Below are positions 24,944 to 31,346 of a stretch of 64,000 nucleotides of DNA, piece by piece. The DNA comes from Rhodospirillaceae bacterium (lineage in GTDB: Bacteria > Pseudomonadota > Alphaproteobacteria > Rhodospirillales > Casp-alpha2): NCBI GenBank assembly GCA_002706405.1, contig PALN01000096.1:24056-88055 (forward strand), read 5' to 3'. The position numbers were made by a program, and so were the translations under genes. The notes under the pieces were generated by a model, which saw only the letters and a program-made list of their open reading frames with translations, was not told the origin of the DNA and ran no database searches. Each line of letters starts with the position of its first letter. Position 1 is the stretch's first letter.

Positions 24944-25900
24944 TTAGGGCTTTCCGCCCAGACAACCCTCGAACGCCCGCAGATTGGCCGTCATCATGGC
25001 GCCATACAGGTCCGGGCCGGGAGTGAGGTCGCTGCCCAGCGGATCGAGAATACCGATCCGTGCTTGCGTGCCCTCGATCAACGCCGTTGCCAGACGTGAC
25101 GGAAACTGCGGTTCCATGAACAGGCAGACGACATTCAGGCGTGTCATCCGTGCACGCAGATCCGCGATATGCCGGGCCCCCGCCGGGCGGTCCGGATCAA
25201 TGGCCAGGATCCCCTGGGCGACCAACCCGAAGCGCCGTTCCAGGTATTGATAGGCATCGTGAAAGACGATGAAGGGCCGGTCCTTGAGCGGTGCCAGGCG
25301 GGCCTGGAAATCGGCGGTCAGGGCATCGATACCGTTCCGCGCGGCGCTGGCGTTGCGGACATAAAGGTCTTTCCGGGCCGGATCGGCGGCGACCAGCGCC
25401 TCGGCAATGGCGGCGATCATCGCCTTGGCATTCACCGGATCAAGCCAGTAATGAGGATCGTCCGCACCGGCCCCATGGTCATGGCCGTGGCCGTGGTCGT
25501 GGCCCTCATCGCCCAGGTGACGAACGGGAAGACGCACCAGGCCCGGCGCGCGCGACAAGGCGACCACGCGGGCATTCTTGGCCAGAGTCCCGATCGGCTT
25601 GGCAAGTCCTGTTTCCAGCCCGCCGCCGACCCAGAATACGATCTCGGCCTCGGCCAGCATGCGCGCCTGCGACGGGGACAAGGCGAAGCCGTGCGGCGAG
25701 GTGCCGCCGGGAATCAACAGGCGCGGCGACCCGGCGCCTGACATGACCTGAGCCACCAGGGAATGCAGCGGCGGGATTGACGCCGTAACCTGAACCTCCG
25801 CCGTGGCGGGGCGCGGCGCACAAAGCGCGGCAGCCAACGCGATCAACAGGGCAAGCGCGGGCCGCAAACGGGGGCCGCCGGCATTGACAGGGGCGTTCAT
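24944..25900 (-). CDS. znuA: Zinc ABC transporter substrate-binding protein ZnuA
   Basis: A 318-residue periplasmic zinc-binding protein (cluster A-I). The signal peptide ends near PRPATA-EV. A His/Asp-rich loop DEGHDHGHGHDHG precedes the conserved DPHYWLDPVNAKAM segment, and further ligands are in FHDAYQYLERRFG and the C-terminal FMEPQF. This is the diagnostic ZnuA layout. It is divergent from znuC-znuB-zur across 105 bases that include a Zur-box-like element. Expression is probably induced by zinc shortage. Confidence 0.93.
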   Translation of the reverse strand: MNAPVNAGGPRLRPALALLIALAAALCAPRPATAEVQVTASIPPLHSLVAQVMSGAGSPRLLIPGGTSPHGFALSPSQARMLAEAEIVFWVGGGLETGLAKPIGTLAKNARVVALSRAPGLVRLPVRHLGDEGHDHGHGHDHGAGADDPHYWLDPVNAKAMIAAIAEALVAADPARKDLYVRNASAARNGIDALTADFQARLAPLKDRPFIVFHDAYQYLERRFGLVAQGILAIDPDRPAGARHIADLRARMTRLNVVCLFMEPQFPSRLATALIEGTQARIGILDPLGSDLTPGPDLYGAMMTANLRAFEGCLGGKP

Positions 25901-25930
25901 TGGGCTATGTTCCGCCTTTCGTCCAAGAAT

Positions 25931-25943
25931 GTAATGATATAAC
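25931..25943. promoter_or_regulatory. Candidate Zur box GTAATGATATAAC
   Basis: The 13-bp site matches the consensus GTTATAATATAAC at 11 of 13 positions and lies between divergent znuA and znuCB-zur. Zur represses such promoters when zinc is plentiful. The match was made by eye from the known motif; no motif search was run. Confidence 0.6.
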
Positions 25944-26005
25944 GTTTATTGTCGGCAGTGACTTACACGATCCCGCCCGCGCAAGTAAACAGGAACCTGA
26001 CAACC

Positions 26006-26944
26006 ATGCCCCAGACCGCCCGCGCCATCGGCCGCGATAGCGCCCCCAACACAGCGGGCGGCGTACTGTTCCGTGCCAAGGGCATCGGTGTTCAGCGCAG
26101 CGGTGACTGGCTGATAAAGGGCGTCGATCTGACCATCAATCCCGGGGAGATCGTGACCCTGATCGGCCCCAACGGCAGCGGCAAGACAACCACGGCCAAG
26201 GTTGTTCTGGGCCTGCTGCAGCCCGACGCGGGCCAGATTGAGCGTGCGCCCGGCCTGCGCGTCGGCTACGTGCCGCAACGCCTGTCCATCGACGACACCC
26301 TGCCCTTCACCGTCAAGCGCCTGATGACCATGACCGGGCCGGCGGACGACGACGCCATCTCCCGTGCCCTGACCCGCGCCGGGGTCGGCCATTTGGCCGA
26401 CGCGGCGGTGCAGCGCCTGTCGGGCGGCGAATTCCAGCGCGCCCTGATGGCCCGCGCAATCCTGCGCCGCCCCGACCTTCTGGTCCTGGACGAACCGGTC
26501 CAGGGCGTCGACTTCGCGGGCGAGGTCGCGCTGTACGAGCTGATCCGCAACATCCGCGACGAACTGGGCTGCGGCATTCTGCTGGTGTCCCATGACCTGC
26601 ACTTCGTGATGGCGGAAACGGACCGAGTGCTGTGCCTGAACCACCATGTGTGCTGCGCCGGCACGCCGCAATCCGTCGCCGCCGACCCCGAGTACCGGCG
26701 CCTGTTCGGCCCCCGCGCGGTCGAGGCCCTGGCCCTCTACCAGCACCATCACGACCATGCCCACGGCCCGGACGGGGAAGTCATTCCCCTGGAAAGCCGC
26801 GACCCGGCCGCCCATAGCCACGGCGACGGCGCGGTCTGCCGCCTGGATCACGCGCATGAACACGATCACGGGCACTATGGCCGCAGCCATAACCCCGACG
26901 ACATCGACCCCATCGACCCGGCGGGGGCCACCGATGGTCAGTGA
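26006..26944 (+). CDS. znuC: Zinc ABC transporter ATP-binding protein ZnuC
   Basis: A 312-residue ATPase. Walker A is GPNGSGKTTTAK, the ABC signature LSGGEFQRAL, and Walker B LLVLDEPVQGVD, with the H-loop in LVSHDLHF. A His-rich C-terminal extension of about 60 residues (HEHDHGHYGRSH) is unusual for ZnuC and may bind zinc. The frame is open upstream with a TTG start at 25949, but the ATG at 26006 with an AGGAA upstream is preferred. It overlaps znuB by 11 bases. Confidence 0.93.
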   Translation: MPQTARAIGRDSAPNTAGGVLFRAKGIGVQRSGDWLIKGVDLTINPGEIVTLIGPNGSGKTTTAKVVLGLLQPDAGQIERAPGLRVGYVPQRLSIDDTLPFTVKRLMTMTGPADDDAISRALTRAGVGHLADAAVQRLSGGEFQRALMARAILRRPDLLVLDEPVQGVDFAGEVALYELIRNIRDELGCGILLVSHDLHFVMAETDRVLCLNHHVCCAGTPQSVAADPEYRRLFGPRAVEALALYQHHHDHAHGPDGEVIPLESRDPAAHSHGDGAVCRLDHAHEHDHGHYGRSHNPDDIDPIDPAGATDGQ

Positions 26945-27737
26945 ATTCATCCTGCGCGCGGCCCTGGCCGGCATCGGCGTCGCCCTGGTGGCCGCCCCTC
27001 TGGGTTGCTTCGTCGTGTGGCGGCGCATGGCCTATTTCGGCGACACCATGGCCCATTCGGCCCTGCTGGTGGCGGCGGCGGCCATCGCCTTCGACATCGA
27101 CGCGACGCTCGGCGTGTTCGTCGTATCGGTGCTGGTCGCCCTTGCCTTGTTGGCCCTGGAACGGCGCGGCGGCCTGGCGACCGACACCTTGCTGGGCCTG
27201 CTATCCCATTCGGCCCTGGCCGTGGGTCTGGTGGTCATGGGGTTCATGACCGGGCTCCGACTTGATCTGTTCGGCTATCTGTTCGGCGACATCCTGGCTG
27301 TCGGCACCAATGACCTGATCCTGATCTGGGGCGGCGGGGCCATGATTCTGGCCGTGCTGCTGTGGATCTGGCGGCCGCTTCTGGTCGCCACGGTGGCCCC
27401 CGACGTGGCGGCGGCGGAAGGCATGAACCCGGCGCGCCAGCGGCTGATCTTCATGTTGCTGCTGGCCGGCGTCATCGCCATCGCCATGAAGATCGTCGGC
27501 ATTCTTTTGATTACCGCGCTGTTGATCATCCCCGCCGCCGCCGCGCGTCGCCTATCCCGCACGCCGGAAATGATGGCCGTGATGGCGGCGGGCATCGGCG
27601 CCCTTGCGGTTGCGGGCGGACTAGGTGCTGCGGTCGCCGCCGACACCCCCGCCGGGCCGACCATCGTCGTCGCGGCTTTGGTTCTGTTTCTGATCGGATT
27701 GATTCCCTGGCACGGAAAGGCAGCAGAGCATGGCTGA
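26934..27737 (+). CDS. znuB: Zinc ABC transporter membrane permease ZnuB
   Basis: A 267-residue ABC-3 family permease with about eight membrane helices. Helix 1 starts FILRAALAGIGVALVAAPLG; RRMAYFGDTMAHSALL is the signature seen in ZnuB/MntB, and GILLITALLIIPAAAARRLS is the coupling-helix region. It starts inside znuC and ends inside zur (8-base overlap), so the three are translationally coupled. It forms the zinc channel with ZnuC. Confidence 0.93.
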   Translation: MVSEFILRAALAGIGVALVAAPLGCFVVWRRMAYFGDTMAHSALLVAAAAIAFDIDATLGVFVVSVLVALALLALERRGGLATDTLLGLLSHSALAVGLVVMGFMTGLRLDLFGYLFGDILAVGTNDLILIWGGGAMILAVLLWIWRPLLVATVAPDVAAAEGMNPARQRLIFMLLLAGVIAIAMKIVGILLITALLIIPAAAARRLSRTPEMMAVMAAGIGALAVAGGLGAAVAADTPAGPTIVVAALVLFLIGLIPWHGKAAEHG

Positions 27738-28155
27738 CCACGCCCATCACGACGGCCCGCCCCTGACCCGCAACCAGCAGGCCGTACTGGCGGCGCTGAA
27801 AGGCGCGGACAAGCCGTTGACGGCCTATGACGTCCTGGGCCTGCCCGCCATCCGCAAGGCGGGGATGAAAGCCCCCCTGACCATCTATCGGGCACTCGAC
27901 AAGTTGATCGACCAGGGCTTGGTCCACCGCATCGAAAGCCTGAACGCCTTCGTCCATTGCGGTCACGGTCCCCACGATCACGCGACCGGCTTTCTCATCT
28001 GCACCGATTGCGGACGTACGTTGGAGGTTCACCTGGAATCCTGCGAAACCCATCTTGCCGGGCGGGCGCGGGAGCAGGGCTTCGCCGTCGACAACGTGCG
28101 CGTGGAAATGACCGGCCGCTGCCCCGAATGCGCGGCGCGGGCGGCCGCTTCCTAA
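27730..28155 (+). CDS. zur: Zinc uptake regulator Zur (Fur family)
   Basis: A 141-residue Fur-family repressor. The N-terminal winged helix ends at about residue 75, and the C-terminal half carries two CxxC pairs, CTDCGRTL and CPEC, for the structural zinc. The His-rich NAFVHCGHGPHDHATGF covers the regulatory metal site. Placement at the end of znuCB makes Zur rather than Fur or PerR the safe call. It probably autoregulates through the box at 25931-25943. The 3' end overlaps the convergent TPR gene by four bases. Confidence 0.93.
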   Translation: MADHAHHDGPPLTRNQQAVLAALKGADKPLTAYDVLGLPAIRKAGMKAPLTIYRALDKLIDQGLVHRIESLNAFVHCGHGPHDHATGFLICTDCGRTLEVHLESCETHLAGRAREQGFAVDNVRVEMTGRCPECAARAAAS

Positions 28156-29570
28156 CCCTTTCCGAGCCGGCTCAGGTCCGCCGCCACCCGCGTGACGACG
28201 AACGGCCAATCGCCCAAGGCAGGCTGGCGGTACAGCCGCAGGCTGTCGTACCAGAGCGTGGTTTCCCCGTTTGCCCCCCAACGCCAGTCGGGCACGAACG
28301 GCAGCAGGCCCCAGGCCGGCCGTCCCAAGGCCCCTGCCAGATGCAGGACCGCTGTATCGGCGCTGATGACAAGATCGAGCCCGGCCACGATCGCCGCCGT
28401 CGCGGCGAAATCGTTTAGCACCGGCGTTTCAGCGAACAGATCAGGCTGCCGGGCGATGAACTCTCCGTCGTCTGAACGCACCCCGACCTGCAGATTGACG
28501 AACTGCACGTTCGCAACCGCCAGTACAGGTGCCAGGTCGCGAAGACACAGACTGCGCGCCCGGTCGCGGCGGTGAGCCGGGTTCCCCGACCAAGCCAGCC
28601 CGACACGCAGGCCGGCGCCCGCGCCTTTCCCCGCCGATGGAGCATGCAGATAGGGCGCGCCGGAAATGTCGGCTGCGCCGATGTCCAGCACCGCGCCCAG
28701 GCTCATCAAGGGGCACCACAGCGGGGTCGCCGGAGGCGCCGCCGCATCGACGACCTCCAGGTCCCAACCCTGCCCGGCCATGAGAGAGGTCAGCGGCCCG
28801 GGCACGGCCAGCACGGGCAGCCCGCCCCGGTCCCGCACATGGTGGGCGAACCGCGCGAACTGAATGACGTCGCCAAAGCCCTGTTCCGGGGTCAGCAGCA
28901 CCCGCTCGCCCGCGAGAGCCTCCCCCCGCCAGCGCTGTCCCTGCGGCGTGGCCGTGGCCTGAAACGCCAGGCGGGCTTCGTACATCGGCCAGCCGGCCGC
29001 GACCTCGCCCGCCATCAGATGAAGGATCGCCCGGTTGAATCGGGCGCGGGCGTCATCGGGCTCGATGGCGAGGGCGCGGTCGAGGGCCGTTTCGCCATCC
29101 GCGTAGCGGCCGAGGTCCGTGAAGGCGATGCCCAGATTGCACCAGCCGGCGGCATAGCCCGGATCCGCCGCCACGGCGCGGCCGTGCAGGTCCGCTGCTT
29201 CCGCGTAGTCCCCTTCGCGGTGCCGCACGATGCCCAGGCCGTCGAGGGCGCGGGCGTTGGCGGGCTCGTGCTCCAGAACCGCCGTAAAGGCCTCTGCCGC
29301 CGGACCCAGGTCCTCCGCCGCCAAATGGGCGCGCCCCAGGTTGCCCAGGATCATCGCGTCACCGGGCATGAGGGCCGCCAGGCGTTGCAGATGCGGCCGC
29401 GCCGCCGCGATATCGCCGGCGGCGAAACACAGATTGGTCAGGATCATCAGGGCGCCGACATGGACCGGGTCGTCGGCCAGGACGTGTTCGGCCGCCGCCT
29501 TCGCCTCGGCGCCGTTGCCCGCGCGCCAGGCGGATTCGGCCTGCTTGAACAGGGAGACGGCGTCGGCCAT
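28152..29570 (-). CDS. TPR-repeat protein with C-terminal glycosyltransferase-like domain
   Basis: A 472-residue cytoplasmic protein. The N-terminal 230 residues contain TPR repeats (LGRAHLAAEDLGPAAEAF, LGIVRHREGDYAEAADL, CNLGIAFTDLGRYADGE). The C-terminal half shows GLAWSGNPAHRRDRARS and LVISADTAVLHLAGALGRP, typical of the glycosyltransferase-family-9/flagellar-modification-like group found after TPR units in many Alphaproteobacteria. The stop overlaps zur by four bases. A role in glycan or flagellin modification is possible but not shown. Confidence 0.83.
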   Translation of the reverse strand: MADAVSLFKQAESAWRAGNGAEAKAAAEHVLADDPVHVGALMILTNLCFAAGDIAAARPHLQRLAALMPGDAMILGNLGRAHLAAEDLGPAAEAFTAVLEHEPANARALDGLGIVRHREGDYAEAADLHGRAVAADPGYAAGWCNLGIAFTDLGRYADGETALDRALAIEPDDARARFNRAILHLMAGEVAAGWPMYEARLAFQATATPQGQRWRGEALAGERVLLTPEQGFGDVIQFARFAHHVRDRGGLPVLAVPGPLTSLMAGQGWDLEVVDAAAPPATPLWCPLMSLGAVLDIGAADISGAPYLHAPSAGKGAGAGLRVGLAWSGNPAHRRDRARSLCLRDLAPVLAVANVQFVNLQVGVRSDDGEFIARQPDLFAETPVLNDFAATAAIVAGLDLVISADTAVLHLAGALGRPAWGLLPFVPDWRWGANGETTLWYDSLRLYRQPALGDWPFVVTRVAADLSRLGKG

Positions 29571-29579
29571 CCCGCCGTC

Positions 29580-30281
29580 CTAGAAGGTCTCGACCCAGGG
29601 TCGGATTTCGACTTCCCAGGTCCAGGCCGAACGGGGCTGTTTCAGGATCGCCATGTAGGTTTCGGCGATGGCGTCGGGCTCCAGCCATTTGTCCGGCTGG
29701 TCGGCCGTGTTCTGCCGCCCCTCACGATGGTCGGCGGCGATACCGCCGTCGATCACGAAATGGGCGATATGGATGCCCTGAGGGTGCAACTCACGGGCCA
29801 GGCTCTGCGCCAAGCCGCGCAGGGCGAATTTGCCCATGGCGAAACTGGACGACCGGGGATAGCCCTTCACGCTGGCCGAGGCGCCGGTGAAGAAGATCGC
29901 GCCGCCCCCCGCCGGCAGCATGCGCTGTGCCGCCTGCTGGGCGACCAGAAAACCACCGAAGGCGGAAATCTCAATGGCCGTCCTGACCTCCCCCGGGTCT
30001 AGGTCGATGAGCGCACCAGGGGCACGACACGACGCGTTGTACAGTACGAAGGCAGGTGCAGCCCCTGATTTATCGAGGTCGGCGAACAGGGCCGAGACCT
30101 GATCCGGATCGGTGGCATCGCAAGCATATGCCGTCGCCCCGATCTCGGCGCACAGGCCGTCCAGCTTTGCCGTGTTCCGGGCACTCAGGCAGACCTGCCA
30201 ACCGTCCGCCGAAAGCTTCCGAGCGACGGCGGCACTAAGCCCCGCACCGGCGCCGACGATAAGCGCGCGTCCTGGTGTCAT
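29580..30281 (-). CDS. SDR-family protein with Phe in place of the catalytic Tyr
   Basis: A 233-residue Rossmann protein. The nucleotide motif is GAGAGLSAAVARKL, and LYNASCRAPG follows the usual Asn strand. The YxxxK site reads SSSFAMGKFALRG, with Phe replacing Tyr but Lys kept. This FAxxKFALRxLAQS pattern defines a known SDR subgroup, so it may be non-catalytic or use another acid. It lies 9 bases from the TPR gene and overlaps the channel gene by four bases. Confidence 0.85.
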   Translation of the reverse strand: MTPGRALIVGAGAGLSAAVARKLSADGWQVCLSARNTAKLDGLCAEIGATAYACDATDPDQVSALFADLDKSGAAPAFVLYNASCRAPGALIDLDPGEVRTAIEISAFGGFLVAQQAAQRMLPAGGGAIFFTGASASVKGYPRSSSFAMGKFALRGLAQSLARELHPQGIHIAHFVIDGGIAADHREGRQNTADQPDKWLEPDAIAETYMAILKQPRSAWTWEVEIRPWVETF

Positions 30282-31129
30282 TTCTGTTCCCTTTCATCTC
30301 GCAGCTCGCGGATTTCAACGCGCAGTTTGCGGACTTCTTGTGCAAGGTCCTGGATGACGGCGTCGTGTTCTTCCGCTTCCTCCTGGGACACCTGGCTCAT
30401 GGCCGCGACGACCATGGCGACGAACAAATTTACGATGCCATAGGCCGTCAACAGGATAAACGGCACGAACACCAGCGGTGCATGGGGATGTAGATGCATG
30501 ACCGGCCGCACGATGCCCGACGCCCAGCTTTCCAGGGTCATAATCTGGAACAAGGTAAACAGCGAATTGTCGATGGACCCGAACAGACCCGGAAACTGTT
30601 CGCCGAACAGTTTCGTTGTGATCACCGAAAACATGTAGAACACGACCGCAAGCAGAACCAAGGCGGCATTCATACCGGGCAATGCGCTCAGCATGGCCAA
30701 CACAACCTTGCGCAGCTTTGGGATGACCGTCACCAGGCGCATGATCCTGAGGACGCGCAGGACGCGGAAAATCTCAAGACCGCCGCCAACCGGCAACAGG
30801 GCGACGGAGACCACCACGAAATCAAAGATGCTCCATCCGTCGCGGAAGAACGCGCCGCGGTGTGCCAACATCCTCAGCGACAACTCGACGACAAAAAACC
30901 CAAGGGCATAGTCATCAAGGGAATGGAGGATATGCAGATGGGCGCCGTTCACTTCCTCCGTCGTCTGCAAACCGAGGATGATCGCGTTGAGAACGATGAT
31001 GACAACGACGGTTGTTCGGAACCCGGTCCCATCGACTAGGTCGATCAGATGCCCGCGCCAGCCGGCGACAGGCTCTCCCGCGTGACCGCCCGATAGGGGT
31101 AATTCTGGATCGTTGTCGGCGCTCTGCAT
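30278..31129 (-). CDS. Bacterial voltage-gated sodium channel (BacNav/NaChBac family)
   Basis: A 283-residue six-helix channel subunit that would form a homotetramer in the inner membrane. S4 carries gating arginines every third residue (R122, R125, R128, R131 in FRVLRVLRIMRL). The pore loop holds the sodium-selectivity filter TLESWAS at residues 198-204, the NaChBac signature. S2-S3 acidic residues (E82, D98, D103) can pair with S4. A C-terminal Glu/Arg-rich coiled coil matches the NaChBac assembly domain. The ATG at 31129 is preferred over a TTG further upstream. BacNav channels are often tied to motility or pH homeostasis in marine or alkaliphilic bacteria. Confidence 0.92.
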   Translation of the reverse strand: MQSADNDPELPLSGGHAGEPVAGWRGHLIDLVDGTGFRTTVVVIIVLNAIILGLQTTEEVNGAHLHILHSLDDYALGFFVVELSLRMLAHRGAFFRDGWSIFDFVVVSVALLPVGGGLEIFRVLRVLRIMRLVTVIPKLRKVVLAMLSALPGMNAALVLLAVVFYMFSVITTKLFGEQFPGLFGSIDNSLFTLFQIMTLESWASGIVRPVMHLHPHAPLVFVPFILLTAYGIVNLFVAMVVAAMSQVSQEEAEEHDAVIQDLAQEVRKLRVEIRELRDEREQK

Positions 31130-31220
31130 GCCTGTTCCTGCCGGCTCCGTGGATGACGTTGATAGACTACGTTTAGACGCTGCCGCGGGCGACTGCAATT
31201 TATCGCCCCCCAGGGTCGCC

Positions 31221-31232
31221 AATTCGCGAATT
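31221..31232. promoter_or_regulatory. 12-bp palindrome AATTCGCGAATT
   Basis: Perfectly symmetric sequence in the 217-base divergent gap between the sodium channel and the secreted coiled-coil protein. It may be an operator for either gene, but could also be a chance AT/CG palindrome. Confidence 0.3.
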
Positions 31233-31346
31233 ACGTGTGATAATTCAACACATCAACCCACACGTGGTGCGCAATGGTTTGACGCTCCGCATCGTCTAAA
31301 TATCGGCGCAAATCCCGGTTCCAGACATTTCGCGGGGGGCGAAGTC

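Noticed and set aside
28572..30002. 476-residue plus-strand frame
   Set aside because: Antisense to the TPR protein and SDR; Arg/Gly-rich shadow.
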